From Hyphomicrobiales bacterium (GTDB taxonomy: Bacteria > Pseudomonadota > Alphaproteobacteria > Rhizobiales > Rhizobiaceae), in assembly GCA_900473185.1 (NCBI GenBank), contig UCKU01000054.1, positions 1 to 64,000 of the forward strand: a stretch of DNA of 64,000 nt. Direction: 5' to 3'. A model generated the notes under the pieces. That model saw only the letters and a program-made list of their open reading frames with translations, did no database searches and was not told the DNA's origin. Positions 1 to 8,203 of the stretch are shown here, piece by piece (position 1 is the stretch's first letter; each line of letters begins with the position of its first letter). A program made the translations under genes and the position numbers.

Positions 1-93
1 CGGGGAGAAGGGGAAAGCGGCACCCTAGCGCGTCCCTGTCTCCCGCAGGGTTCTGGAGTGCTCTTCGCCAAGCGCCTTCTTCCGTACGAAATC

Positions 94-465
94 TCAGCTC
101 ACCGGCTGCGGTATGCGGCCAAAGCGCAGGAGATTGCCGTGCGGATCATGGATATAGAATTCCTCCATGTTCCACGGCCGCACCTCCATATCCGACAGGC
201 GCGAAACGCCCTTCGCACAGTATTCCGCATGTAGGGCGGCAATGCCGCCGCCGCGCAGGTAGACGGATGTCTTTTCCGGCAGGCTTCGATCATCCGTCAG
301 CCAGAAATGCAGCTCCATCTCGCCACGTCTGACGATCAGGTAATCACTCGCCTCGTAGACGATTTTGATGAAGCCGAGTTGGTCGCGATAAAAGGAAAGC
401 GTCTCTGCGATATCGAGCGACGGCAGGACCGGCAGAACCTCGATACGATCGGGATCGCCGCTCAT
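94..465 (-). CDS. VOC-fold (glyoxalase/bleomycin-resistance-like) protein
   Basis: Small protein of 123 residues, the usual size of a single-chain vicinal-oxygen-chelate protein. The segment YRDQLGF (about 26-32) is the typical first-module helix signature and DPHGNLLRF (about 107-115) the typical last strand. The substrate cannot be read from sequence; metal-dependent lyase or dioxygenase, or ligand binding, are all possible. It is the last gene of a compact minus-strand group, and its ATG overlaps the stop of the heme monooxygenase gene (ATGA), so the two are probably translationally coupled. A role linked to heme degradation is inferred from position only. Confidence 0.8.
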   Translation of the reverse strand: MSGDPDRIEVLPVLPSLDIAETLSFYRDQLGFIKIVYEASDYLIVRRGEMELHFWLTDDRSLPEKTSVYLRGGGIAALHAEYCAKGVSRLSDMEVRPWNMEEFYIHDPHGNLLRFGRIPQPVS

Positions 466-776
466 ATGCCGTCAACGACGTTGAAGCCCTCGAACACCGG
501 AGGCCCCTTGTACATCTCCCTGCGCTCTCCCGCATTGCGATGCGCAGCCCGGAAATTCTCCGACTTCGTCCAGTTCAGAAAATCCTCTTCGCTGCGCCAG
601 AGCGTATGGGAGGAAAACAGCGTATAGCCCTCCTCCGCATTGGCCTTGCCGCGCAGCAAACGGAATTCGACGAAACCCGGCACCTCGGAAAGACTGGAAT
701 CGCGATTGCGCCAGACAGTCTCGAAATCGCCTTCGGCGCCGGCGGCCACATTGAAACGGTTCATCGCGATATACAT
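462..776 (-). CDS. hmuQ: IsdG/HmuQ-type heme-degrading monooxygenase
   Basis: Protein of 104 residues with the antibiotic-biosynthesis-monooxygenase (ABM) fold. IsdG-family enzymes open the heme ring and release iron. The IsdG catalytic triad appears conserved: Asn6, Trp69 and His79, with the same W-x9-H spacing. I chose the ATG at 776 because AGGGAG lies just upstream and the protein then begins MYIAMNRF, as family members do; the frame stays open further upstream without support. It sits 10 nt after a 90-residue unknown gene and overlaps the VOC gene. Rhizobial HmuQ/HmuD proteins are established heme oxygenases; the assignment here is by motif and context. Confidence 0.85.
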   Translation of the reverse strand: MYIAMNRFNVAAGAEGDFETVWRNRDSSLSEVPGFVEFRLLRGKANAEEGYTLFSSHTLWRSEEDFLNWTKSENFRAAHRNAGERREMYKGPPVFEGFNVVDGI

Positions 777-786
777 CAAAAACTCC

Positions 787-1059
787 CTATGCCTTTTTCT
801 TGTCCGCCCGCTCCGCATAACGCGGAAAGGCGACGATATTATTGCCATCAACAGCGTCCGCGCCAATGGGTTTTGTAGCAGCTTCACCGGGCATACGCGC
901 CTCCCAGGTAGGAAACAGCACCACATTTGGATAGCTGCGCTGGCGCGCAACATTCTGCCGGAAAACCTCGTAAAGCTCCGGCACCAGGCCGTCGCCGCCG
1001 TGCGCGGCGAGCTTGTGCAGGCCGATCATCGTAAACCCGTCAGGGCGCTCATCATTCAT
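787..1059 (-). CDS. Hypothetical protein in heme operon (90 aa)
   Basis: I do not recognise this 90-residue family. It has no signal peptide and no membrane segment. It is moderately basic at its C-terminus (ending DKKKA) and has a central segment SYPNVVLFPTWEAR with several aromatic residues. The ATG overlaps the DUF2325 gene stop (ATGA), and the heme monooxygenase gene starts 10 nt after its stop, so it is very likely the second gene of a four-gene operon. A cytoplasmic role in heme handling or as partner of the monooxygenase is a guess from context. Confidence 0.75.
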   Translation of the reverse strand: MNDERPDGFTMIGLHKLAAHGGDGLVPELYEVFRQNVARQRSYPNVVLFPTWEARMPGEAATKPIGADAVDGNNIVAFPRYAERADKKKA

Positions 1060-1463
1060 CGGGAATTGTCTCGTTCATTCATCGTCTGCAGCGCACGTTC
1101 AAGGCTGGACTTGCTGCCATTGCGCAGCGGAATGAAGGCCTTGCTGAACTTCTTGCAGCCGGTCTTCACACGCAGGCAGGCATCGTGGCTGATACAGTCG
1201 ATGGGGCAGAACACGCAGTCGACCGAGGGAAGCAACGTATCGATGCGGGAAACGGCTTCGCGAAGACCGCCATCATGGTGGATGAGCTCAGCGCCGAAAT
1301 TGCTGGCGATCTGGCGAAGATGCGCCACCTGGCAATCACGACCGCCGACATAGAGGAAACTGCGGCCATCCAGCTTGGAGCGGCGCGAGGAGATCTCTTT
1401 TGTCTCCTGATCGGCCTGAACACGGATCTCCCGGTTCGCCCCCTTCTTCGCCTTTCGAGCCAT
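1056..1463 (-). CDS. DUF2325 family protein
   Basis: Protein of 135 residues. After a basic N-terminal tail (1-33), the domain starts with FLYVGGRDCQVAHLRQ, typical of DUF2325, a Rossmann-like fold of unknown function. It has six cysteines (44, 83, 86, 90, 96, 103), five of them clustered as C-x2-C-x3-C-x5-C-x6-C, which would suit a metal, Fe-S or heme site; that is inference. It is the first gene of the DUF2325 - unknown - hmuQ - VOC operon and lies about 90 nt downstream of a candidate iron-responsive operator. Confidence 0.8.
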   Translation of the reverse strand: MARKAKKGANREIRVQADQETKEISSRRSKLDGRSFLYVGGRDCQVAHLRQIASNFGAELIHHDGGLREAVSRIDTLLPSVDCVFCPIDCISHDACLRVKTGCKKFSKAFIPLRNGSKSSLERALQTMNERDNSR

Positions 1464-1553
1464 TTACCACCCGTTCGCTCGTTGATCGTCACACGATTCC
1501 TGCGTGTGCGAACGGACCTTATTAAACTTGATTTTTAGAGTAAAGTATAAAGT

Positions 1554-1568
1554 TGATTATTTTTATCA
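1554..1568. promoter_or_regulatory. Candidate iron-responsive operator (RirA type)
   Basis: TGA-TTATTTTTA-TCA matches the rhizobial IRO pattern TGA-N9-TCA. It lies in the AT-rich 107-bp gap between the tonB stop and the DUF2325 start, so on the minus strand it sits about 90 nt upstream of the hmuQ operon. The motif has only six fixed bases and could occur by chance; the placement beside heme genes is what gives it weight. Confidence 0.45.
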
Positions 1569-1570
1569 TA

Positions 1571-2935
1571 TTAACGGGGCGTGATCTCAATCGGCGCTGA
1601 CATGGTCATCGCCAGCCCACCCGGCGGGGGACTGAAGGGTGCCGCACGACGGACCGCATCGAGAGCAAGCTGATCGATCTCCGGAACACCAGACCCGCGC
1701 GAGACGCGAGCGGAGGTCAGGCCACCGCCGCCGTTGACTGAGAAGGTTACGACAACGCTGCCCTGAACGCCGCGGGGCTGTCTGATCGCACGGCGAATAC
1801 GGCTGCGAACCTTGCCGGTATAGTTTGCGGTCGCGGCAGTCCCGACACCGTTATTGCCGTTAGCGGCCTGCGAATTGCTGTCCGATTGTACCGATGAATT
1901 ACCTTCCGCAACACCGCGCCGGGAATCCTGCTGACCCTCGCCCTGTGAACCCGCGGTCTTTTTCGACGGACGCCTCTTCTCGACCGGCTTAGGCTTCTCC
2001 TGCGTCGTCACCTTCGGCTTCGGCGTCGGCGTGACAACCTCCTCAGGCTTCTCCGGCTCAGGCTGGACTTCAGCCGTTTCGATGGGCTTCACCTCTTCGG
2101 GGGTCTGCGCGACCTCAGGCTGGGTCTCCGCGGGCTTTACTTCAGTCGGCTGCACCTCCGCAGGCTGCACTTCCGGCGAAACCGTATCGACCGTCACCTG
2201 CTGTTCGGGAACGACCGTCGACATCGGCTGGACGACGGATTCTTCGGCTGGCACCTCGGAAACCAGAATTTCCGGCTCCACCGCCGCAGAGGTCTCAGGC
2301 GAGACACGCGTCACTTCCGGCGCCGGAGCCTGCTGGATTGCATCCTGCGTCTCGACAGGCGAGACCTCCGTCGGCTGCACGGCCTCCGGCTGAACTTCCG
2401 CCGTCTGGGTTTCCGTTGGCTGGATCGTATCGGGTTGAACGGCCTCCGGAATAATCTCTTCCTGAACGGTTGTTTCGGTCTCGCCGGCAGCCGTCTGATC
2501 GACATCCGAATTGCCGTACATGACGACGCTCACAGCCGCGCCAGCCTCCTCGATCGCCTCCTCGGGAGCTTTGGGGAAAGCAACGATCAGCGCAGTCGCC
2601 AGCGCCGCATGAAAGATCAGCGAGCAGATGCAGGTCACCGTCAGCCGGCGCCGCACCGGCGCCTTCTCGTCTTCCTGCTTTTCCACCGCCGCATCCATCG
2701 GTGGTGGGGTGACGGAAGATGCCGCTGCGGTTTCCGGATGATCGGGGAAAGAGGAGATCTGCGCAAAACGCGCATAATGGATCACCTGCTCGCCGGCCGG
2801 CTGACGCTGCGCATTGCGCAGATCGGTCAGTTCGTGGCCGGGATGCATGCCGGGATTGTTGTCGTTCAGGCTGGTGTCAGCGCCCTCCTCCTCGATGAGC
2901 ACGTGTCTCGATCTGGACTTCGCTGAAATTGCCAT
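1571..2935 (-). CDS. tonB: TonB energy transducer
   Basis: Protein of 454 residues that couples the proton-motive force (with ExbBD) to outer-membrane heme and siderophore receptors. A cytoplasmic N-terminal extension of about 95 residues is followed by one membrane span (about 98-120) that carries the S-x3-H motif of TonB (Ser105, His109). Next comes a long Pro/Glu/Val/Thr-rich periplasmic linker (about 130-330), full of short repeats of the VQPTEV type. The C-terminal TonB domain (about 370-454) contains the conserved segment SVVVTFSVNGGG. E. coli TonB is about 240 residues, so both extension and linker are long. It diverges from hmuPSTUV with one gene between, as in rhizobia. Confidence 0.93.
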   Translation of the reverse strand: MAISAKSRSRHVLIEEEGADTSLNDNNPGMHPGHELTDLRNAQRQPAGEQVIHYARFAQISSFPDHPETAAASSVTPPPMDAAVEKQEDEKAPVRRRLTVTCICSLIFHAALATALIVAFPKAPEEAIEEAGAAVSVVMYGNSDVDQTAAGETETTVQEEIIPEAVQPDTIQPTETQTAEVQPEAVQPTEVSPVETQDAIQQAPAPEVTRVSPETSAAVEPEILVSEVPAEESVVQPMSTVVPEQQVTVDTVSPEVQPAEVQPTEVKPAETQPEVAQTPEEVKPIETAEVQPEPEKPEEVVTPTPKPKVTTQEKPKPVEKRRPSKKTAGSQGEGQQDSRRGVAEGNSSVQSDSNSQAANGNNGVGTAATANYTGKVRSRIRRAIRQPRGVQGSVVVTFSVNGGGGLTSARVSRGSGVPEIDQLALDAVRRAAPFSPPPGGLAMTMSAPIEITPR

Positions 2936-2990
2936 TTGACGCCTCGGACAACCTGAAACATGCGCGCCGGGCTTCCTCCCGGCTTAGGTC

Positions 2991-3425
2991 TTAGCCTTCG
3001 AAGGGAACTGAGATTTGAGAGCGGGTCACGAGACCCTTCATGCATTCGCCGGCCGCCGGCCCGTCACAGACCGGCGTGTCGTTGATGAGGATGCGGGTAA
3101 CCGTCTCGCACTTGACACCAGGCATATCGAACTGGCGCACGCGCTTCTTGCCCTGCGGCAGATCGCGGAAATCGAGTACGGTGATGCGGTCGACGGCATT
3201 CTTGTCGTTGAAGAAGGCGAGTTCGAAGGAGATCTTGTTGATCGGCGTCTGCAGATTGTTCTCGGCAACGAAGGTCATCATGCAGCCCTTCTGCGAGGGC
3301 GCCAGCGCATTGAGCTCGACGTCAAGTTTGGCGGCTGCAGTCGCATCCTGCGCATAGGCCTGTGCAATACCCGACACCGAAAACAGCACACCAGCCACAA
3401 ACGCAGCAAACCGACCCGTCATCAT
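2991..3425 (-). CDS. Periplasmic protein of unknown function next to tonB
   Basis: Protein of 144 residues with a clear signal peptide: MMTGRF, a hydrophobic core, and a likely cleavage after AYAQ near residue 27. The mature part looks like a small beta-rich domain with several cysteines (in GCMMTF, VKCETV, PVCDG and GECMKG) that may form disulphides. Two ATGs lie in tandem (3425 and 3422); GGAG five nt upstream favours 3425, and an upstream frame extension lacks support. It precedes tonB by 55 nt and is probably co-transcribed with it. The family is unknown to me; a role in heme or iron uptake is inferred from position. Confidence 0.8.
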   Translation of the reverse strand: MMTGRFAAFVAGVLFSVSGIAQAYAQDATAAAKLDVELNALAPSQKGCMMTFVAENNLQTPINKISFELAFFNDKNAVDRITVLDFRDLPQGKKRVRQFDMPGVKCETVTRILINDTPVCDGPAAGECMKGLVTRSQISVPFEG

Positions 3426-3527
3426 CGCCTCTCCATAAGTAAATTGACCGCCGTCCAGCGGCCTCAAAACAGCAGGATCAAAAACTTGACTGCTTTTGTC
3501 TTCAATTATTGCGTCTTTAAAAAACTA

Positions 3528-3542
3528 TGAGTATGAGAGTCA
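3528..3542. promoter_or_regulatory. Candidate iron-responsive operator between tonB side and hmuP
   Basis: TGA-GTATGAGAG-TCA fits the IRO consensus TGA-N9-TCA recognised by RirA in Rhizobium. It is 60 nt upstream of hmuP and about 100 nt upstream of the divergent periplasmic gene and tonB, so it could serve both directions. Downstream, GGGGTC-TT-GACCCC (3563-3576) forms a short hairpin in the hmuP leader. Confidence 0.5.
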
Positions 3543-3602
3543 AGATAATTGTCACCGGAACCGGGGTCTTGACCCCCGCAATCACGGAATAAGCCAACAG
3601 AA

Positions 3603-3788
3603 ATGATGGTTGAAAAGCCAGATACCTTTAAGCTCGCACCATCGCGGAACGAACCTGCGGTGGCCGAGATCCGTGTTCTCGAAGGCAGCGATCTTTTTCG
3701 CGGCGCAAACGAGATCATGATTCGGCACGACGGCGTGATCTACCGCCTGAAGATCACCCGTCAGGGCAAACTCATTCTCAACAAATAA
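3603..3788 (+). CDS. hmuP: Hemin uptake protein HmuP/HemP
   Basis: Protein of 61 residues in the HemP family. The hallmark is the segment LFRGANEIMIRHDGVIYRLKITRQGKL; the family core reads roughly 'I-x-H-x-G-x-x-Y-x-L-x-x-T-x-x-x-K-L-I-L'. In rhizobia HmuP acts as a co-activator of heme-uptake genes; in other bacteria it is described only as associated with hemin uptake. It is the first gene of the hmu operon, 20 nt before hmuS. The start has two tandem ATGs (3603, 3606). Confidence 0.93.
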   Translation: MMVEKPDTFKLAPSRNEPAVAEIRVLEGSDLFRGANEIMIRHDGVIYRLKITRQGKLILNK

Positions 3789-3808
3789 GCTCAATAGCAG
3801 GGTAGAAC

Positions 3809-4858
3809 ATGACCGAGCAGACCAGACCGGCACCATCCGAAATCCGCGCATTCCGCGCTGAAAATCCGAAGATGCGCGAGCGCGATATCGCCACGCAGCT
3901 GAAGATCTCCGAGGCGGCCCTCGTCGCAGCCGAAGTCGGCATCAGCGCTGTCAGAATTGATGCCAGCGCCGTCAAGCTGCTCGAACGTGTCGCCGATCTC
4001 GGTGAAGTCATGGCCCTGTCGCGCAACGAAAGCGCCGTACACGAGAAGATCGGTGTCTACGAAAACATCAAGATCGGCGAGCACAACGCCATCGTACTCG
4101 GCGAAAACATCGATCTGCGCGTCTTTCCAAGCCGCTGGGTCCACGCCTTTGCCGTCACCAAGAAGGACGGCGACACGGAGCGCCTCAGCCTCCAGTATTT
4201 CGACAAGACGGGCAACGCCGTTCACAAGATCCACCTGCGCCCGGCATCCAATGTCGAGGCCTACCATCGCATCGTCGCCGAGTTGAAGCTCGATGACCAG
4301 GGCCAGGAGCTCATCGAAGCAGAAGCCTCACCGGATGCTGACGAAGACGGCGATGTCAGCCGCGAAGAGCTGCGCGACAACTGGAGCAAGATGACCGATA
4401 CGCATGAATTCTTCGGCATGCTGAAGCGCCTGAAGATCGGCCGCCAGGCCGCCGTGCGCACGGTCGGCGACGATTACGCCTGGAAGCTCGACAATACGGC
4501 AACGGCAGAGATGATGCATGCCTCCGTCAAATCAGGCCTGCCGATCATGTGCTTCGTCGCCAATAACGGCATCGTGCAGATCCATTCCGGCCCGATCTTC
4601 AACGTCCAGCCGATGGGTCCGTGGATCAACATCCTCGACGAAACCTTCCACCTGCATCTGCGCCAGGACCACATTGCCGAGACCTGGGCCGTGCGCAAGC
4701 CGACCAAGGACGGCCACGTCACCTCGCTCGAAGCCTATGATGCTGATGGCAACATGATCATCCAGTTCTTCGGCAAGCGGAAGGAAGGCTCCGACGAGAA
4801 TGCCGAATGGCGTGACATCATGGAAAACCTGCCGCGGGCAACGAGCGTCGCCGCATAA
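3809..4858 (+). CDS. hmuS: Hemin-degrading factor HmuS
   Basis: Cytoplasmic protein of 349 residues, the normal length for HemS/HmuS/ChuS. The family is a tandem duplication of a heme-binding domain; here the two halves cover about 20-165 and 195-345, and both contain similar segments such as HAFAV and ETWAV. These proteins take heme from the importer and traffic it or break it down. Second gene of the operon, 10 nt before hmuT. The fall of the C-terminal SVAA just before hmuT gives no sign of truncation. Confidence 0.95.
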   Translation: MTEQTRPAPSEIRAFRAENPKMRERDIATQLKISEAALVAAEVGISAVRIDASAVKLLERVADLGEVMALSRNESAVHEKIGVYENIKIGEHNAIVLGENIDLRVFPSRWVHAFAVTKKDGDTERLSLQYFDKTGNAVHKIHLRPASNVEAYHRIVAELKLDDQGQELIEAEASPDADEDGDVSREELRDNWSKMTDTHEFFGMLKRLKIGRQAAVRTVGDDYAWKLDNTATAEMMHASVKSGLPIMCFVANNGIVQIHSGPIFNVQPMGPWINILDETFHLHLRQDHIAETWAVRKPTKDGHVTSLEAYDADGNMIIQFFGKRKEGSDENAEWRDIMENLPRATSVAA

Positions 4859-4869
4859 GGATCGCAACG

Positions 4870-5799
4870 ATGAAGATGCCTAGAAACCTGCGCCGGATCC
4901 GCCTCTGGGAGCTGGCCCTGACGGCGGCCGTCATGGCTCTGCCGCTGATCCCGGCAGCACCGGCGGGTGAGAGCTATGCTTTCGTGCGCGCCGCGCACGC
5001 TGAGGACAAGAAGCTCGACACCTCGCGGCTGGTTTCGGTCGGCGGCGACGTCACCGAGATCATCTACGCCCTCGGCGAAGAAAACCGGCTGATCGCCCGC
5101 GATACGACGAGCATGTATCCGGAAGCGGCACTGAAGCTGCCTGATGTCGGCTACATGCGCGCCCTTTCGCCGGAAGGCATTCTCGCCATGAACCCGACGG
5201 CGATCATCGCCGTCGAGGGCTCAGGCCCGCAGGAAGCGCTGAACGTCCTGAAGAATGCCAGCGTGCCCTTCGAAACCGTGCCGAATGCCTATACGCGCGA
5301 CGGTATCATCGCCAAGATCGATCGCGTCGGCACATTGCTGAACGTACCGGACAAGGCGAAGGCGCTTGAAGAAAAGGTCGGCGCCGATCTCGACGCCGCC
5401 GTCACCGACGCCGGAAAGCGCCCCGAGGCGGAGCGCAAGCGCGTTCTTTTCGTCCTCAGCGCCCAGAACGGCCGCATCATGGCTTCGGGCATCGGCACTG
5501 CTGCTGATGGCATCATCAAGCTTGCCGGCGCCATCAACGCGGTCGGCGAATTCCCCGGCTACAAGCCGCTCACCGATGAGGCGATCATCAGTGCCAAGCC
5601 CGACGTGATCCTGATGATGAACCGCGGCGATGGTGCCGGCACCAAGAACGAGGATCTGCTCGCCCAGCCATCGATCGCGCTGACGCCGGCCGGCGAAAAG
5701 AAGGCGATCATCCGCATGGACGGCATGCATCTGCTGGGCTTCGGCCCGCGCACGGCAAGCGCCGTTCGCGAGCTCAACACGGCGATCTACGGGGGCTGA
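4870..5799 (+). CDS. hmuT: Periplasmic heme-binding protein HmuT
   Basis: Substrate-binding component of the heme ABC importer, 309 residues. The N-terminus is an extended signal sequence with a basic start (MKMPRNLRRIRLWE), hydrophobic core (about 17-32) and probable cleavage near the AHAE segment (about 45). The mature protein is a helical-backbone (BtuF-like, TroA) binding protein beginning RLVSVGGDVTEII. The segment GYMRALSPEG resembles the region that supplies an axial heme ligand in HmuT/ShuT. It overlaps nothing and ends 2 nt before hmuU. Confidence 0.95.
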   Translation: MKMPRNLRRIRLWELALTAAVMALPLIPAAPAGESYAFVRAAHAEDKKLDTSRLVSVGGDVTEIIYALGEENRLIARDTTSMYPEAALKLPDVGYMRALSPEGILAMNPTAIIAVEGSGPQEALNVLKNASVPFETVPNAYTRDGIIAKIDRVGTLLNVPDKAKALEEKVGADLDAAVTDAGKRPEAERKRVLFVLSAQNGRIMASGIGTAADGIIKLAGAINAVGEFPGYKPLTDEAIISAKPDVILMMNRGDGAGTKNEDLLAQPSIALTPAGEKKAIIRMDGMHLLGFGPRTASAVRELNTAIYGG

Positions 5800-5801
5800 C
5801 G

Positions 5802-6911
5802 ATGGCCGTTCCGGAAGCCATGATGGAAAACAGGCGATTCTTCTCTGTGGCGTTCCGCAGACACCGGCAGGCGGGCGACAGAACCGAACTCGCCCTGCTT
5901 GGCATCGCCTTCCTTATTGTGGCTTCCGTCTTCGCCCTGCTCTTCTCCGTCACGACGGGGGCGTCGGACGCTTCCATTCTTGATGTCGTCAGAAACATGG
6001 CGGGCTCGCAAACGGCGCTCAGCGCCCGCGACCGGATCATCATCTTCGATATCCGCCTGCCCCGCGCCATCCTCGGCTTCTTGATCGGCGGATCGCTCGC
6101 CGTCTCCGGTGCGGTCATGCAGGGCCTGTTCCGCAATCCGCTGGCCGATCCCGGCCTCGTCGGCGTCTCCTCGGGCGCGGGATTGGGTGCTGTCGTGATG
6201 ATCGTGCTCGGCGGCACAATCGCAGCGCCCCTCTATCTGGCGCTCGGCATCTATGCCCTGCCGCTTGCAGCCTTCGGCGGCGGCCTCGCCACCACGCTGC
6301 TGCTTTACCGGGTCGCCACCAGCAATGGCCAGACCTCCGTTGCCACCATGCTGCTCGCTGGCATCGCGCTTGGCGCATTGGCCGGGGCGCTGACAGGCGT
6401 GCTGATCTACATGGCGAACGACCAGCAACTGCGCGACCTCACCTTCTGGGGCATGGGCTCGCTTGCCGGCGCCACCTGGATCAAGATCGCTGCAGCCGGC
6501 CCCATCATCCTCCTGTCCTTCGTCGCCCTGCCCTTCATGGCGCGCGGCCTGAACGCCATCACGCTCGGCGAGGCCGCGGCCTTTCACATGGGTGTGCCAG
6601 TCCAACGGCTGAAGAATATCGCGATCGTCACCGTTGCGGCCGCAACAGGCGCTTCCGTCGCCGTCAGCGGCGGCATCGGCTTCGTCGGCATCGTCGTGCC
6701 GCATATCTTGCGTATGGTGATCGGCCCGGACCACCGCTTCCTGCTGCCGGCCTCAGCCCTGCTCGGCGGTTCGCTGCTGATCTTTGCCGACGTGCTCGCC
6801 CGTACCATCGTGGCCCCTGCCGAACTGCCGATCGGCATCATCACCGCTGCTGTCGGCGGCCCCTTCTTCCTCTGGATCCTGTTGCGGCAGCGCTCGCGCC
6901 TTGCCCTTTGA
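5802..6911 (+). CDS. hmuU: Heme ABC transporter permease HmuU
   Basis: FecCD/BtuC-type inner-membrane permease of 369 residues with about ten predicted membrane spans from residue 30 onward. Family hallmarks are RLPRAILGFLIGGSLAVSGAVMQ (TM2 region; about 84-106), the GVSSGAGLGA loop, and GGIGFVGIVVPHILR near the C-terminus, the coupling region with the ATPase. Start ATG follows the hmuT stop by 2 nt, which implies translational coupling. Next gene, hmuV, starts 9 nt downstream. Confidence 0.95.
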   Translation: MAVPEAMMENRRFFSVAFRRHRQAGDRTELALLGIAFLIVASVFALLFSVTTGASDASILDVVRNMAGSQTALSARDRIIIFDIRLPRAILGFLIGGSLAVSGAVMQGLFRNPLADPGLVGVSSGAGLGAVVMIVLGGTIAAPLYLALGIYALPLAAFGGGLATTLLLYRVATSNGQTSVATMLLAGIALGALAGALTGVLIYMANDQQLRDLTFWGMGSLAGATWIKIAAAGPIILLSFVALPFMARGLNAITLGEAAAFHMGVPVQRLKNIAIVTVAAATGASVAVSGGIGFVGIVVPHILRMVIGPDHRFLLPASALLGGSLLIFADVLARTIVAPAELPIGIITAAVGGPFFLWILLRQRSRLAL

Positions 6912-6920
6912 GTTTGTTCT

Positions 6921-7715
6921 ATGATCGAAGTTTCCGGCGTCAGCGTGCGCCTCTCCGGCAAGACCATCGTGCGCGACGTCGCTTTCACGGCCAGGGCCGG
7001 CGAACTCACCGCCGTTGCCGGCCCCAACGGTTCCGGCAAGACGACGACGATGAAGGCCGTCTCCGGCGAACTCGCCTATGACGGTTCCGTTCGTTTGAAC
7101 GGCGAAGAAGTGCGCATGCTGAAGCCGTGGCAGCTTGCCTCCGTCAGAGGGGTCCTGCCACAGGCAAGCAGCATCTCCTTTCCCTTCACGGTGCGGGAAA
7201 TCGTCCGCATGGGCCTGACCTCCGGCCTCAACCTTCACCCCGATCAGGCCGATGAGACGGCCGCAAAGGCGCTTGCCGCCGTCGATCTTACCGGCTTCGA
7301 AGGACGCTTCTACCAGGAGCTTTCGGGCGGCGAGCAGCAGCGCGTTCAGCTTGCCCGCGTGCTCTGCCAGATCGCCGAGCCGGTCGTTGACGGCAAACCC
7401 TGCTGGCTGCTGCTCGACGAGCCGGTCTCCAGTCTCGACATCAGCCATCAGCTGACGATCATGACGCTGGCGCGTAATTTCTGCGAACACGGCGGCGGCG
7501 TGATCGCTGTCATGCACGATCTCAACCTGACGGCCCTCTTCGCCGACAGGATCGTGCTGATGAAATCCGGCCGGCTGGCAGCCGCTGGCAATGTGCGTGA
7601 GGTACTGACGGACGAAACCATGCAATCCGTCTTCGGCTGCCCGTTGCGCGTTAACAAGGCGCCAGTCGACGGCACGCCCTTCGTGCTTGCGCACAGCGCG
7701 CTTCCCGCCAACTGA
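6921..7715 (+). CDS. hmuV: Heme ABC transporter ATP-binding protein HmuV
   Basis: ATPase subunit of 264 residues. Walker A is GPNGSGKTT (about 34-42), the signature motif LSGGEQQRV (about 134-142), Walker B LLLDEP followed by the D-loop SSLD, and the switch histidine is in VMHDLNLT. It drives heme import through HmuU from HmuT. It is the last gene of the hmu operon; an EcfG-type promoter begins directly after its stop codon, so the following genes form a different transcription unit. Confidence 0.95.
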   Translation: MIEVSGVSVRLSGKTIVRDVAFTARAGELTAVAGPNGSGKTTTMKAVSGELAYDGSVRLNGEEVRMLKPWQLASVRGVLPQASSISFPFTVREIVRMGLTSGLNLHPDQADETAAKALAAVDLTGFEGRFYQELSGGEQQRVQLARVLCQIAEPVVDGKPCWLLLDEPVSSLDISHQLTIMTLARNFCEHGGGVIAVMHDLNLTALFADRIVLMKSGRLAAAGNVREVLTDETMQSVFGCPLRVNKAPVDGTPFVLAHSALPAN

Positions 7716-7740
7716 GGAACCTTTCCAGCCCAAATGCGTT
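7716..7740 (+). promoter_or_regulatory. EcfG-type promoter (GGAAC-N16-CGTT)
   Basis: GGAAC at 7716-7720, a 16-nt spacer, then CGTT at 7737-7740. This is an exact match to the alphaproteobacterial general-stress sigma factor EcfG consensus. It lies immediately after hmuV and about 110 nt before the next ORF. Confidence 0.7.
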
Positions 7741-7850
7741 GTCCGCAATGATTTGGGTCAAAGCCGGGCGCGCTCTTCCGTGCCATTGATGGTCCTGACC
7801 CCCGTGCGAAACCGGGCGGCGCTTGTCCGCGCCCAGCTATGGAGACAGTC

Positions 7851-8195
7851 ATGGCCTATTCCTTCTTCCAATCCAGCCGCAGCCGCCGCAACGGCACTCT
7901 TCACAATCTCGAAACCAGCATCGAGGACCAGATCGAGGCGCTCCGCGAAGAGCTCGCCGAACTCACCCATGTTCTCGGCAAGACCTCCCGCCATCAGGGT
8001 GAAAAGCTGCGCTCGCAGGCATCCGCACGCTATGAGGATGTCCTCGGCCGCAGCGAGGACCTGCTGAACGAGCTGCAGCAGAGCTACCTGCGCGGCGCAA
8101 GCGAAGTGCGAAGCACCGTGCGTCGCCATCCGCTTGCAACGGTCGGCGCCGCTGCCGCCTTCGGCCTGCTTATCGCCATGCTCGCCCGCCGCTAG
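7851..8195 (+). CDS. DUF883/ElaB-like membrane-anchored protein
   Basis: Protein of 114 residues. A long helical, probably coiled-coil stretch (about 18-85, rich in Glu, Leu, Arg) leads into VRRHPLATVGAAAAFGLLIAMLARR, a single C-terminal membrane anchor with the R-x-x-P-x-A-x-x-G-A-A-x-x-G pattern of the DUF883 (ElaB/YqjD) family. E. coli relatives bind ribosomes at the membrane in stationary phase; that role is not shown here. ATG 7851 has GGAG seven nt upstream; ATG 7839 in the same frame has none. It lies behind an exact EcfG promoter, so general-stress induction is likely. Confidence 0.85.
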   Translation: MAYSFFQSSRSRRNGTLHNLETSIEDQIEALREELAELTHVLGKTSRHQGEKLRSQASARYEDVLGRSEDLLNELQQSYLRGASEVRSTVRRHPLATVGAAAAFGLLIAMLARR

Positions 8196-8203
8196 GAGGC
8201 TCG

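Noticed and set aside
3038..3530. Plus- and minus-strand alternatives across the periplasmic gene beside tonB
   Set aside because: Only the 2991-3425 frame has a signal peptide and a ribosome site; others are shadows.
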